Assembly: GCA_965153455.1 (NCBI GenBank)
Contig: OZ234497.1
Span: forward strand, 14,804,302 to 14,868,301
Direction: 5' to 3'
Length of the DNA stretch: 64,000 nucleotides
Source: Sphagnum compactum
Taxonomy: Eukaryota; Bryophyta; Sphagnopsida; Sphagnales
Below, piece after piece: positions 12,401 to 26,706 of the stretch. The notes under the pieces are model-generated. The model worked only from the letters and a program-made list of their open reading frames with translations. It was not told where the DNA came from and ran no database searches. Position 1 is the first letter of the stretch. Every line of letters begins with the position of its first letter. The position numbers and the translations under genes were made by a program.

Positions 12401-15400
12401 AAAATTTAATAGGGCAAAGTTTCAAAATGTTTTTGGTGATGGGTCAATCAAAATGGCCCATTGAAAAAAAATAAAAATCCCCTTTAAGAGAATTTGTGCA
12501 TTGGGATACACCACAACTAATTAACCTAATTAATATGAATCTGAATAAGTACCCAAGCTTTGTAAAAGCCTAAGCCAAAAATGGTGATGAACAAAGTTAC
12601 AAATGAAAACTCTACTCAAGCAATGAGGTGGGGCAAAATGCACCCAAGAATGCGCATCCAAGATATTCCGTGAAATAGCATCACAATTTGTCTCATCTCC
12701 TTTGCCCAAAAGTTTGCTCTTATATTGTATATAAATGGCTAAAGGGAAGCAATATCACATTCATAAAATATGCTTCTATTTGGGGAGTATTAAAAGTATC
12801 CTGATTTTTTGTGATGGGTGAATCAAAGTGATCCATTATTATTATTATTTTTAAAACATTGTTTGGGATACACTCACAACTAATTAATATGGACTTTAAT
12901 TTAAAATCATTAAGGATATATGATATATACACTTACACACAAAACATTGATCTGAACATTACAAAATTATCTTAGTGCACCCCTATTCATTTCAAAGCTC
13001 TCCAATGGTACCAAGAGTGCGAAGGGGAGCCATGGTTTGGGAGATCTCAGATTGGCAAGCAAACAAATTGCACGATATGTAAGCCAACACTTGAAAAAGC
13101 CATGTTCTTTCATATTTTCCATGATCCAACCCAACATTGTTCAATCCTACCCATTGTATAATTTACTCATTGTGAACTTTTGTTTTTGATGGAGATGGGT
13201 CAAGTAAAAAATTCATTATTCTTTGTAGTGTGAATCATGCAAGTGTTTCTTTACATTGTCAAGATTGAAAACTAATTAGCACATGAAGAAACAAATATGT
13301 TGGTGTTGGATTGTTGTTGTAGGTTTGTTATCATGTCAAATGCATTCAAGATTTGCTAATGTTCATTCGCTTCAATCCCAAGCTTGGGTCTTAGTTTTAT
13401 TATCCACCACCACATTCTATTACTTTTACTATGTTCATGACACATTAAAGATTGTTTAAAAGAGACATGTTTGACAACAATTGTGATGAATACATGAAAT
13501 GTTGCTACAAAAAGGTTCACATAACTTTTGCGACCAAATTTAATAGCTTATTGATTCCAAATGCATAAACAATCTGGTCAAGACAATAATAGAGGTTTTT
13601 TTTGTTATTAACATTTGATTGTTTTGTGAGCTTGAAATCAGTGTGATTCATTTCTATTATCAAGTGTCAATTTTTAAAATCCACATAAACTAAAAGAACT
13701 TTTAATTGGCTTATGCTTGATGTCATTTTGTTGCAAAAGCTTTGTTTCCTATTTGTTTTAGATGATATGCATTGCAATATGGGTATGCATTTCTTCAACA
13801 TCAAGAGCAAGATTGTAAAGTATTTTATCTTTAATTTTTTTTTCTTTTTCTCAATTTTATATCCCTTGAAATTATACTTATTTTCACGGACATGCATGTT
13901 TTCCCTCTATTCCAATCCAACTCTTTGAGCATAACTAAACTTACAATAGATTTGGTAAAAGATCAAGGTTTTAAAACTATCAGCAAAAAATGAAAAATTA
14001 AACTCAAACTTTGTAATGAACACATAAAAATAGTTTTGATCAAATCAACAATATGCAAATATTTCAACACCTTTATTTGAATGCAAACACATCTTTTACT
14101 TATTAAGTGTTGATGCTATTGGTTTTACTACATGCATAAATCCATTTGGTGCATCAAGATTGGAAAAATATTGAATCATTAAAGAGTCTTGATTTCTACT
14201 TTTTTTTATTGCACATAATTCAAGTGAATTTCATACAAGACAATCTTCATCTCCATCAAACTTTGAGTGGGCTCTAAAATGTCAATCATCATCTTACACT
14301 TGTCAAAACCATGAGCATCCAACTAATATAGTAAACATAAAATTTGGCTACACTTATCATTAAACATTCTTATGCGTCATTTGCATGATTTCAAGGTAGA
14401 TCTTAAAATACTAGTTTTCAACTTTTTGTTGTATTCTCTTGTAAATTGTCTACTTATTTATTTTGCAAAGTTATGGGTTAATAAGTAAATACAACATTTA
14501 TAACCAATTTTGAGTAAAAGATTCAACCTATTTCTTGACCTAGGATTTGTGTATCATGTTAACATTCATCAATATAATGATAGATGTAAATAACAATAAT
14601 GGGAAGTTGCAAAATCTATTAAGATACTAAGAAATTGAATGCAAATCACAAATAAACCATTTCTGAATCTCCTTTTCACTATTGCCACTCTAGACATAAG
14701 GTGCAAATATGCTCAAAAAAGTTAAAAACCATGTTAGATATTGGTGAAAATTGTAAACTTTTTACACATGCTTTTTTTTACATTTAAAAGGTATATTAAT
14801 CATTCTAAGTTGTGCTAAATGATTAATATGAATTATTATATGTTAAATCCTAGTAATTAACATATTTTGGTATAATTTGAAATTATGATAAATTTTCAAA
14901 AAAAATGAAAAATGTAACAAAATATGCACATTTTGAAAGTTCATATTTATTTTTAAATGACTAAAAACAAAATGTGATATATTGAAGCAACTATATGTAT
15001 TTTTTATAAAAAGTTGCAAAAAATTTAAAAATTCTTTCATATGAAAAAGTGAAAAGGATTAAATAAGGACTAATAGTCTTTTTATAAAATAATCATGTTG
15101 ACTCTTATTAACATATTTTGACATCACAAATTTTTTTATTTTGAAACATATATAAATTTTCACTATGATCATGAAGTTTTAGAAAAGTGATTATCCTATT
15201 GGTTTCATTATAATCATTTTCCTATAATTATTAATTTTTTATAAATCTCATCACGACACATAATATGCAATTTATAAATTTCATTATCTTTTTTCTTTAA
15301 TAGTAATTGCTTTTAGTTTTTTTTTGTCTTTTAAGTGCTTATTGGGCAATAGCTAGGCATGTAATAATGTATTTTGCATTCTAATTCACAACAATGTTTA

Positions 15401-18168
15401 ATCTACCCATTCTTATTGAGTATTATTGTAATCCATCAAAGGATTGATCTAAGAAATTGGGTAGGAAAGAAAAAAAAGAAAAAACATGAAATTGAACCAA
15501 TTTAGATGTTCAATCATGAAGGAAAACTATTAATTCACCATTTATGAATGATAATTTTGTGAAGCTCATCTTATTGACTGCTCTATAATTTTGCTATTTC
15601 TTTTTGGATATGTTCATCTTTCGATCCAATTATGATGAAAGCAACAAAATTGCTTGACCTCCCTTTAAGATTTGAGCCTCAAGTACACACATAAGATTAA
15701 CAATATGAAAATTTGAATAAATTTAAGGACATATTACCAAGTTATTATGTCCATTATATGTTATATATGTTATATAATATAACATGTGCGCACACACACA
15801 CACATGAAAATATTAGTTTTGCAACTATGAATGATTAAGTGGCGTTTTCCTATATAATGTCACATAAGATTATTGCTAATTTTCCAAAATGGTTGTCCAA
15901 TCCTCCCTCGACAAAAAGGTATTCGTATGAATATTTTTTGACTATCTAAGATGGTGATCTTTATGATAATTAAATGGGCTTAATAAGAAACATTTAACAC
16001 ATCTTGATGGTAAACAAAACCCAGAACCATTTCCAAGGTGACCATAATTATAGTCGATTTGGTTATTGCCTTTATGGTTATCATGTACAATATTATAATT
16101 GGTTGTATCTATATATGAAGGAAGGTTGTTTGTTTGTTTTAATTGTTTGTTTGTTTGTTTGTCCCATTGAAATCTCCTAAACCATGGTGCCTCTTGTTAC
16201 ATTCTTGTCACTATTGGAAAGCCTTCAATGAGTAGGGGTGCTCCAAGTTGTTTTCATAATGTTTTGATCTATGATTGAGAAGTGATTTGATATTGGACAA
16301 TATTTTTAGGAGAATTTGGGCACATTCTTGATATTGTTGGAAAACCCTTAATAAGATTTAATGTAGGCGATTTGAAAACTTGTAGACCTAAGGTATAAGA
16401 GATTTTGAAATTTCAGTAGTTTTGTCAGTGGAAATTCAATTAAATTACCAAAAATGGTTTTGAAAGAAAAAGTTATTTGGGTATTAAGTTCACATTTGGG
16501 CCAAAAACACAAGCTACATTAATATAAATGATATTTAAACTACTCCCCAACATGATTTTATGAATATGAAGATTGCAATAATGTACATCATTATTTAACA
16601 TGTAAAGTCTACACATGGCAAATTTATCTAATCATATGCAATTAGTTTCACAAGATAAATGTTTTTTCTTATATATTAATTGAGTCATCCTTAATGTAAC
16701 CTTGCCTTTGGGCATTTTTTCTAACTATAAGCCTTTTTTCACCCCTAAATCTTGGTTTTTTGCCAAGTGAACGAATTTCATTGAAAATGGGTTTCAAATG
16801 TTGAATTTAAGCATTTGTTGTAGACATGATTTGATTATTTTTTTAATACTTATACATTATAGTAGTAATGTTCCAACAACAATGAAGACAAATGTAGAAT
16901 TGGTTTAAATTTTGTATTACCACCAACATTAGGGGAAGAAAGAATTTTAGACCTCGTTTAATGCTAGTGGGTGAAATGTGTTAAATTTTGATTTGACCCT
17001 AAGCTCACCCCCTCTCCCCCCTTTATGGGAAAATTATGACTTTTGGTGTTAATCCCTTTTGCATATAACTTTATTGTTATGAAATGATAACCTAACCTTG
17101 TTTGATACTTTTGACATTACAATGAAGCCATAACTCAAAACAATATAAGAGCACATAAATTTAAGGTTTAAAAGTTAAGAAAGCACATGTTTAAGTAATG
17201 TGATGACATTGGATTGGGCACATTAAATGTTAGAATGCCTAAAAACCCTTGCCCCAAAATACCATTGGTGCAACGTCATACTTTTGGAACAATTGTGATG
17301 GAGTAGGGGAAAAGGTCCTTAGGATATCTTTCCATTGGGCATTGATTCACAACAACTTTCCATTACATTTTCCCAACTACCTTTGTTCATAGTCACCTCA
17401 CAACTCTATTAGTTAAACATTGACCAAAATTTGCAAAAGATGTGAGAGTTATGAGTCAAACTACACGTCACCACAAAGTGACATTTTTTTTTTTTTCATG
17501 GGAACATGTTTTTATAGTTCCTAACATTGATTAAATACATATTGCCAACAAAATTACAGCTCTTTGATAGAAAGTGCTTGTTCATGTAGCAAGAAACAAG
17601 GCTTTATGTCAATGGATTTTCATTAAAGGTTGGTATTTGTAACTATGATCATAATAGCCTAATGGAAAGAGACCCTTAGTCTTTTATTCCATGGAGCTTG
17701 GTTTATTGTAAGAGTCTATCAAATTAAAATGTTAGCTTGCATATTTGCAAGACACAAAACTTGAATTTTTTTGACATAACTCATTGAACTTGGTTTCAAG
17801 CATAAAATTTTGAAACTTGTATGACACTTTTATGTTGCAAAGTTGCACCAAATTTCTTTCCAATATCACTAAATAATATTTTAATTTCATTTTAGATGGG
17901 TGGTTCAACCAAATTCACCTAAGATATTAAAAGTTAAAACCAATGTTAGCGAGTTTAGGATATTAAGCTTGTTTTTGGAACCAATTTTTGAGATACCACA
18001 CCAAAGATTCAAAATCTTGCTAGTATTGGCTAAACTGAAATATTCAAACTTTGCAATCAATGTTTTATTTGAATATGAATCTAGAACCCAATTACAATTT
18101 CATTTTGATAAGTCCAAGTTTTTTATGGATGCAATTATTTTTTTGAAAAGGAAAAAGGAAAACATTAC
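12401..18168. other. AT-rich intergenic DNA upstream of the gypsy element
   Basis: No gene recognised over nearly 6 kb. Frames are short; visible simple repeats are a CA run near 15,787-15,804 and TTTG-type repeats near 16,128-16,164. The density of A/T runs and absence of any domain suggest very old repeat DNA. Confidence 0.5.
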
Positions 18169-18782
18169 TGTTAAAGGGGTTGGATGATTACATGATTTTG
18201 GATGAACAAGCATTTAGGATAGGGATTGATCAGGGAACTTTGTTAATTTTGAATTTTGAATTCTTGTTAGTTTTGAATCATGATGATGTGACTAGGGATT
18301 GCTCAAAGAGGGAAGATTTGGGGAAGAGGAGAGGATTCTTTGACACACAATTTTGGGAATTAAAAAGGGAGCTATAGGTACTTATAATTGAAAACCACAA
18401 ATTTTGTTTTGATATAATTCAAATTTTAATTGTTGTTTTGATTTTTTCAACAAAATATGGGATTCTACTACAATTTTGATTCATGTTTTCAGTAATACAA
18501 AGAAACACAAACTTTTGAAGTGAATTCTATTTTCATATTGTTGTGTGAATTTTCTATAGTATCAGAATATCATGAAATGAATTATAATCTTGTTTTTGGA
18601 GTTTTCTACAATGTATTTTGAAATGCAGATTTTGGTTATATGAAATAACTTTGAATTTGGTGTTTTAATGATTGGCAATGTTAAGGCTGTTGAGAATTAA
18701 GGCAGAAATAGTGGATGTATGCATGTGAAATGTAAATCTGTTGTTACTATAATTTTGCAAGAATTAAATTTCATTCCTACCA
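18169..18782 (+). repeat. 5' LTR of the gypsy element
   Basis: Starts TGTTAAAGGGG and ends TTCCTACCA; matches the 3' LTR along its whole length. Its end is set by loss of similarity exactly after TACCA and by the primer site beginning two bases later. Confidence 0.88.
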
Positions 18783-18784
18783 TT

Positions 18785-18803
18785 TGGCGACCATCTTGTG
18801 AGG
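18785..18803 (+). other. Primer-binding site of the gypsy element
   Basis: TGGCGACCATCTTGTGAGG directly after the LTR begins with TGG, the complement of the tRNA CCA tail. The TGGCGACC start is of the kind used by many plant gypsy elements rather than the tRNA-iMet TGGTATC type. I do not assign the tRNA. Confidence 0.65.
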
Positions 18804-19619
18804 AGCTATTTTTCTATTTTTTTATACTAATGAGAAGGTTTTTTACAATTTTTGTTGTTATACTGTAACTGACAGTGTTCAAATGAGTAGTGTTGTTTTT
18901 TCAATTCAAAATTTAAAGGAGTATGTTAGAAAGTAGCTGAAGTCTAAACAATTGACATTGTAAGGACTACATAATGATCTATAGACTCTAAAGATGAAGA
19001 ATTGTGAAACAAGATGAATCGGATGGTGACCCAGAGTTTACAACAATAATTGGACTTGGAGGCAAATTGGCAAGTTATTGAAAAATAAACAAAAGGCAAT
19101 CTTGAAAATGGAAAGGAATATGTAAGGCTTATAAAAACCCCATATCGGAATCTGATGTTGGACAGGCAAGTTTTGAGAACATAGGAAAGACTTGCATGGC
19201 ACAAGTTGTTTCTACCACAAGAGGTGATACGGCATGAAGTATGGATTAAGGGTCTTTAGAGAAGGCACAATTATAGATGACGATCTCCACAAAGAAAGAT
19301 GTAATCGACTATTCACCCAAATGAGTGGGTACATTATACTTCTTAGTCGCAATCTATGGTTCAAAGTTGAGGAAATCAAGATGGAGTAGGGACTTTTGCA
19401 ATACTTGATTAACTGCATGAAATCTCAAGTCCAGAGTTAGTGACTAGCCGAGGAAAGGATGTTACAAGAAGTATACAACCTAGGTTTGTGTATTAGTCTA
19501 CATCTCTAGATTACTATGAACCAGTGGAATACTAAGAGGTGGCAAAAAACACCAATATCGATGTGGTTAAGGAGACTAAGCAAAATTACATATGATCATT
19601 TGAGTATGCAGAGGCACAA

Positions 19620-21436
19620 GTGAATGTGTTGGATGAAGTACCAAAGTCACATCAAGGGAATTCAATGTTGAATCAAACAAGGTACACAGTCGAAACACGA
19701 GATTATGAATATGTGGATTCGGAAATGGTTAGATTACTTTCAAGGGTCTATGCATTTTATGAGGAAGAAAGACATGCAATCATGGATTGTCCTTTTGTGC
19801 CTTTTCACATTAGAGCAGGTATTTTTAGACATGTGGAATTACAAAATGTGGCAAGAACATTAATGGATCAATCACAAGAATAGGTACCGGGAATTCTTGT
19901 AGTTCAGAACAAATTGAGAGGCATGGAATTATGAACCTAATTGGGACCACAGAGTTGATAGATTCCTCCATCTATTTAGATCAGGAGTAGAGAACTAGAG
20001 GTGTATTCATATCTACATTCTACACCATAGAGGATACTAATGGGTAACCATAGAATGGAACATTGTCACCTTCAAGTCAACACAACTTCACCAATTGTGT
20101 CAGAAGGGGCAGTTGTTAAAACCTAGAAATAATATGCTGGAGTAGTAGTTACATAATCACTTGATGCGGGTATAATAGCCACAAGAGTTGAAATGGTTAT
20201 TGCGCCCACCATGGATGTTAAAAGGGGAGTACTAATTAAATCTGCAGCAAAATTGGGTAATGGATTGGGTGGAGTCTCGACATGAAGGAAATTGAGTGGA
20301 AATTCATCATTACTAATAACAACTACTGAAGTTGTTGGGACATCTCAAATGGTGTTTACTAATCTGATAATGACTACTCCTGTGAATAGGACTACATATT
20401 AACCATCGATGAGCTTAATGGTTGCTAGAAGGTACAGAAGTGCAGATGCAACGAATTCGAAAGGAGGATATCTAGAACCATCTACTGTAACTACACCAAT
20501 TTTGATCACAGAAATGGCCATTATGTTAGGCCAAACAGGGTAGCTTTTCAATATCTTGATTTCAAAAAAAATGTTGATCCAAATGTTGATGGTAGAGTGT
20601 TCATTTCTATAATAAAAGTAAATGAAGAGACTTTTAAAGAGTATATCATCAATTTGTTTAGCTATATGCCAAGAGATACAACATCAAATTGGTGTCATAA
20701 TTACATGTCACAATTCCTTGATTGTATTTTTTTGGAGCTTACATAGGCATTTTGCAAACATCATCGGAAGATTTAGAATAATGAGCAAATATACATGGAG
20801 TTGAAAAATATGAAGTAGGAGGAGACTGAGAGGGTGGAGGTTTACTATGAGCAGATTCAAAAGCTGGCTCATGGTTTACAAATACCAACCATAGATAATT
20901 TTCTGACTATTGTGTTTAGAGTGGATTTGCAATCATATCTTAGAATTACAACTACAAGGATGAAGCGGTCAACAATATAACAACATAAGGAGGCGGTAAT
21001 GTTGTGTGAAGAAGGCATGACTATTGCAAAAACAAGGAGTGCCTTTTCAATACCACCGAGTGTCAAACAGGCAGCACCAGCAAAAACATAGAGTAATATA
21101 GGGAAGACTGACAAACATTGCACAAACTGTGGGATGACAAATTACAATGTGGAGACATGTAGAAAGAAGAAAGAGTACACCACGGTGACAATTACAGAGA
21201 TAACACAACCAAGTCAAAAACCAAAGAAGACATCTTCATATGCATGCCACACCTGTGGTCTGAATGGACATAAAATGACAAATTATCGAAAATTTGCTAA
21301 AATACAAAAGATGTTTCATGGGAAATTTGTGGCAATAGTAGAGGTTCAACCTATTGCTGAGACACAAATAGTCACTACAAATGCGAATGTGGTGGATGTT
21401 AATGTTACCATAAGAAGTAGAGTAATTAAAGAATAA
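19620..21436 (+). pseudogene. gag: gag region of the gypsy element (broken)
   Basis: Structural polyprotein of the element, which would form the particle and bind RNA. An N-terminal part around 19,620-19,883 contains an HAIMDCPFVPFH segment. The capsid-like core (about 20,590-21,070) reads with SNWCHNYMSQF and EETERVEVYYEQIQKL, resembling the retrotransposon gag family. Two zinc knuckles follow near 21,114-21,300, and each has lost a metal ligand: the first (CTNCGMTNYNVETC) has Tyr where His is expected, the second (CHTCGLNGHKMTNY) has Tyr where the last Cys is expected. Both losses need one transition. Multiple stops and frame changes occur between the parts, so no full gag can be made. Confidence 0.8.
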
Positions 21437-21885
21437 GTGTTCAAAGATAGAGAGCCAAGAAAAGCAAAGTGTGCTATTGATTGGGCAAAAGAAAAATAGT
21501 TGAAGAAGTCAATGGTGGAGACAATTCAATAGATTCAAAAAACACAAACCCAAACAAAAAGGCCATCCACATCCATGGAGGGATGAAACACAACCTGGCT
21601 AGGTATCCTAAATACTACTCTTGAGGAAACACATAAATCTTAGGAAGTAGTGAATTCACAAGAGAAATTGATCACAATAGAAGAGATTTTTCTGGACATC
21701 AGTAAATAGATGCTGAAAACAAGTTATACTTTGAACTTGGGACAATTACTTAAAATAGCTCCTAAGTTAAAAAGATATTTTTGGCAAAATCTAAAACTTA
21801 GAATTTAAGTAGCGCAACCACAAAGAAACAAATTGGTTCTTCAATACCAAAGGTAGGGATAGTTGCTATAGTAATAGATAATCAT

Positions 21886-22256
21886 ATGGCAATTATCCAA
21901 GTACAGATTGGGAGGAATTCAATAGAGGATGTGGTGTTGGATGGAGGTTCTAGAATTAATATTATCATAGAACAGTTGAAATTGAAGTTGGGGCTTCCAA
22001 AACCTAAACCTACACCATATAATTTGAGGATGGCAGATCAAACAACCACAAAACCAATGGGATTGATCAAAGATCTCAAGATATATGTTCATGGCATTCC
22101 TTACATAACTATGTTTATTGTACTTTAGAATAGTGTGGTAGATTCTAGTTATTCCATCATGTTGAAGAAACCATGGTTGAGGGATGTTAAAGTGGCACAT
22201 GATTGGGGGAATAACACTATTACCATATAAGGGAATGGGATAGTCAAAACAATTAT
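21886..22256 (+). pseudogene. Retropepsin-like protease region (broken)
   Basis: An aspartic protease segment begins at about 21,886. The active-site motif is VVLDGGSRIN, corresponding to the family D-[TSG]-G-[AS] loop and its DGGS variant. It is followed by a LRMADQTTTKPMGLI block and a KKPWLRD segment typical of the C-terminal half of plant retropepsins. An in-frame TAG interrupts the reading after about 80 codons (near 22,126) and a TAA follows near 22,228. The role would be to cut the polyprotein. Spacers between gag, protease and RT contain further stops. Confidence 0.8.
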
Positions 22257-22779
22257 AGTCACCAAACATTTGGGAAGTGAAGTAAGAAGACCATAAGTGT
22301 TATTGTGCTACGATTATTAGAATGGCATCACAGATGAAGAAGAAGATATCATCTTTGCTATATAGCCAAAAATAATTCTCAATAAGAACAATCAGTTTAC
22401 CTGAGATAATTCAATATGTGAAAACTACATATGTGGAAATCATGGATATAGATGTGGAAACTATTATTTCAAAACAAGAATTTGAAGTACAGAGCACAAA
22501 AAAGAAGATAACTGGCAATATATGAGCCAGAAGTAGCTCTAGAAAATAAGGTGTATTTGGAGATGTACTAGAATCATTAACCAAGGAGTGTTACAATGGA
22601 TGAAATTTCAACAAAAATTAAAGCACAGGAATTGCAAATAACTAGATGGACGTTAACTAAGGATCAACAATTGATGAAGCTCAATATGGGAATTTATGCA
22701 GAACCATAGATGGTAAGATTAATGCATAGTTGGAAATAGGCAAGGTGTTGGAATTGGAGTAGCTATTGAAGGAATTCAA

Positions 22780-24240
22780 AGATGCTTTTGCATGGCATAC
22801 AAAGATTTGAAAGGGATTCCACCAAAGTTGGCATAACATAGAATTGAGTTGGATACTACTATGCCACTAGCATATCATGCTAGGTATAGATTAAATCCAT
22901 ACTATGCTATAGTAGTCAAACAAGATATAGACAAGTTGTTAGTAGTTGGATTTATTCAATTTGAAGAGGAGGTTACATGGTTGTGCCCCATAGTACTAGT
23001 ACCCAAAAAAAATGGCAAATTGAGAATATGTATAGATTTCAAAAAATTAAATGTAGCCACAAGAAAGATCCATACCAATTACCTTTCATAGATGAAACGT
23101 TGAAACAGTAGCAAGGTATGAAGCATATTCTTTTTTAGATGGATATTTACGATATCATCAAATCTCTATAGCTCAAGAAGACAGATACAAGACTACATTT
23201 GTTACAGATTAAGGGGCTCTTATATGGAAGGTGATGTTGTTTAGAGTGAAAAATGGACCTCCAACATATCAGAGAGTTGTTACCAAAACATTCAGAGAAT
23301 ATTTGGACAATTTTATGAAGATGTTTCTGGATGATTTTACATTATATAGTGACATGTAGAGTCATTTACAAAAGCTCAGATTATGTTTTCAAAAGTGCAA
23401 AGAATATGGCAGAAGTTTGAATTTAGACAAATGTGCATTTATAGTATTTTCAAGGACAATCTTGGGTTTTATTGTTTCCAAAGAAGGGAAACTAATAGAT
23501 CCAAAAAAGGTACAAGCAATGGTAAACATGCCACCACCGAAGAATCCAAAATAGATTCAAGTACTCAATGGGATGGCACAATTTTACATATGTTTTATCA
23601 AAGACTTTGCTACTATTATGGCACCCATCACTAAATTGACCAAAATGATAGAGACTTTTCTTTGGATAAAAGAATGTCGAAAGGCTTGGGAATTGATCAA
23701 ACAGAAATATATTGAAGCACTGATATTGATATCACCAAACTAGCATGTGGAGTTTCATGTTCATACAAATGCATCATTATTAGCTATGGGGGCCATGCTG
23801 TTTCAGAATGTAATTGGGAAGAATGATCAACCAATAGTGTATGTTTCTAAGCTTCTAAACCAAACAGAATAGAATTATAGCACAATAAAAAGAGAGGCTT
23901 TAGCAATGGTTTTTGTTTTGCACAAATTCAAACATTATTTGTTGGGCAATAAGTTTGTCTTTTATGTAGATCATATGGCATTGGTCTATTTGGTCAACAA
24001 ACCACAGGTTTTAGGGAGAATAGCTAAATGGTTGTTATTGTTCCTAGAATATGACTTCACAGTAGTGTATAAACCATGTATAACTCATGTAGTTGCAGAT
24101 GCATTATCAAGACTACCAGATATTACAGGACCCACAGGTGTGCTTAATCAAACCACATATGCAAGTTTGTTTTACATAGAACCTGAATGGCTGAAAGAAT
24201 TTTTGAAAAAAAGACAAATTGAGAGCATGTTATCAATATA
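22780..24240 (+). pseudogene. pol: Reverse transcriptase and RNase H region (broken)
   Basis: The RT starts before the segment PKKNGKLRICIDFKKLN (about 23,000-23,055), the typical fingers block. A frameshift between about 23,060 and 23,110 moves the reading to the next frame, where SFLDGYLRYHQI carries the first catalytic Asp and FLDD (23,324-23,335) is the YxDD-box equivalent. RNase H follows; its first catalytic Asp, normally in a T-D-A-S context, is Asn here (HTNASL, codon 23,768-23,770), while the DH pair in FYVDHMALVY and the final ADALSRLPD are kept. At least five in-frame stops interrupt the stretch, mostly TAG where a Gln would fit. The parts belong to Ty3/gypsy by sequence and by the RT-RNase H-integrase order. 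Confidence 0.9.
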
Positions 24241-24279
24241 GTAGAAGTAGAAATTGGTCAGGAGAGCAAAACCTTTCAC

Positions 24280-25427
24280 ACTAAAGAATGATGAATTATA
24301 TAGAATGGGCCAAGATAACAGACTTTGACGATGTTTGATGACTATATAAGCACAGATGGTGATGAAAGAATTGCATGAAGGACCATTAAGAGGGCATTTT
24401 GCAACTGAAATAACATAGAGAAAGATATTTGATGCTGAATATTAGTGGCCAATTATGTACAGAGATGTGCATGATTACTGAAGATCTTGTGATGCATGTC
24501 AAAGAATAGGAGGATTGGCAATTCAAAGTTTTGCAAAGTTGGTCACAAGTCTTCCAAAGGAACCATTTATGAAATGGGGCTTTGATTTTGTGGGGCTAAT
24601 TAAACTAACAGGAAGATATATAGGAAACAAATATATCCTTGTAGCCACAATTATGTTACCAAATGCGTGGAAGCAAAAGCATTGAGAACAAATATTGCAA
24701 CAGTCATAACAAAATTTATGTATGAGTACATATTAACCAAGTTTGCATGTCCTTTGACTATAGTCATGGATCAAGGAGTTCATTTCATTAACGATCCCAT
24801 CAAGTATTTGACAAATCATTTTTTATTGAAACATGTGAATTCTACAACCTTTTATCCTCAAGGAATGGGCAGGTTGAGTCTACTAACAAAGTACTTAGGA
24901 CATTGTTGACCAAGTTAGTTAGTGAAAATAAAATAGATTGGGATGAACATCTGTTTATAGTGTTATTTTCATACAAAACTGCATACAAAGTAGCAACATG
25001 GTATACACCATATCAATTAATATATGTATTACATCCATTGATGCCCATAGACTACATAGTGCCAATTGCTGGTGGAAATGAGAGAGACATTACTTCAGTG
25101 AAAGTTTTAACTAGCAAAATTATAGAGCTAGAAAAGTTGCAGGAAGCTAGATTATAGGCTACAGAAACTATAGGAATTCAATAGTGCAATAGAGCATTAT
25201 GGAATCAACAAAAGAATCTAGAAAAGCAATTCAGTTTTGGTGATTATGTTCTGTGGTTTCTAAAGGGTAGGAAGTTTCCTAGGAAATGGTTTGGACCATA
25301 TAGAATACAATATGTGTTGCCAAATAACACTGTGTTATTGGTGACCATTGAGAAGTTTGAAACTAACCTTATGCTGGTCAATGTGAATAAGCTCAAACCT
25401 TATAAGTACATGGAATTTAAAATTTAA
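24280..25427 (+). pseudogene. Integrase region with GPY-type C-terminus (broken)
   Basis: The zinc-binding part reads HEGPLRGHF ... SCDACQR (about 24,370-24,510), an HHCC motif with two in-frame TAG codons and a TGA. The catalytic core has its first Asp in KWGFDFVG, the second in VMDQGVHFIND (about 24,765-24,795), and the third acidic residue after a frameshift near 24,862, where the next frame reads NGQVESTNK. The C-terminal part contains WFGPYRI (about 25,285-25,305) and ends NVNKLKPYKYMEFKI before TAA at about 25,427. No chromodomain follows. The enzyme would insert the cDNA; this copy is dead. Confidence 0.88.
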
Positions 25428-26706
25428 AAACAAAAATAATAGATGCTAATATATTGGGAATAGAGTGCAGGTGGATTTTAAACAAAGAATTATAATGTGG
25501 AGGAGGAAGATGAAAATAGTGAAATACAGAAACCATATATGCAGAATATAGAAGATGAACAAATGAAAGATCTTGTGGTCAACACAATATTGATTTTCAA
25601 TCTATAGAGGACTAACAAGTCTATGAGTAATAATTGTAGAAATGAGGGATTTGGGAGGCAAAGATATGAAGATGATCTATCATTGGTATTGGTTGAATCA
25701 ACAGAAATATTTGCCTAGCCATCAGGTGTATTCGCATAATCATCAAATTTGTTAGCATAGTCAGCCGAAAAATCAATACAATTAATAAATGTATTGACAT
25801 AATCAGCGGATAAATGGACGCAGTCAATAGAAGGTGTACATGGTGAACGAAGTGGAGTTAGTACAGTTAATGTAGGGAGATTATGGATGTGGAATAATCG
25901 GAAGATGAAATTTGTGGTGTTCATTCATAATGATGACATGAAGTGCTTCCACGTGGCTGTACAAAGGACACATAAACTTGTAATGATGGGTTGTATTAAT
26001 TTTGAGGATCATGCGTTATTTAAAAAACAATAGACAAGTAAAAAAATGAATGCGATGGGCGGGACGTTCAAGGACCCAAAAAAATACGGTAACTGTCAAA
26101 AGCAATTTGCGTTTGTTATTGGAAGTTGTGCGCATTTTCAAAGTTTTGGAATTCATAGCAACATGAATGAAGAGAGTGTGATTGAAAAAGATAGAGAATA
26201 ACAAAGGAAAAGGAAGTGTTGAAAAGTGAACATAGATGAAGGCAATAGCAAGAAGCGGAATTGTTGATAAGAAGAGAAGTAGAAGAGCAATTGAGAAGAG
26301 TAAAGATAGAAGGCGTGTTGAATATTTAACCATTAGCTATGAGGTTGTCGTTGCATTCATCATCATCTTCGAAAGGTGTAGAATGAAAAATGTACAATGA
26401 GAAGATGAAATTTGCATAAACAATAATTCACGATATATACAAAATTAGAGCATCTGCAGTTGACTTTTTTACACAAAAGCAAAAGAAGTTGGCGTGCAAG
26501 AAAGTAGATTGGACCAGGAGCTACATTAGTAGATCTAGTGTTCATTCAAGCACATCAAAGGGTGATGGAGATGCAAAATGAAGCTGTCGAGCAACACTGC
26601 ATAGACAACGTAAATGGACGCAGGGGAGGAGAATGTCATTGAGGCAGAAGTACAACCATCCAAAGGGGTGTAGGTGGAAGTCAAGCAATCCACAGAGGTG
26701 TAGGCG
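25428..26706. other. Spacer between integrase and the extra ORF
   Basis: About 1.3 kb inside the retrotransposon with no recognisable domain on either strand. From about 26,540 the sequence already resembles the start of the extra ORF region (repeated GGTGATGGAGATG at 26,561 and 26,727), so the extra ORF may begin before the first clear start used here. Confidence 0.5.
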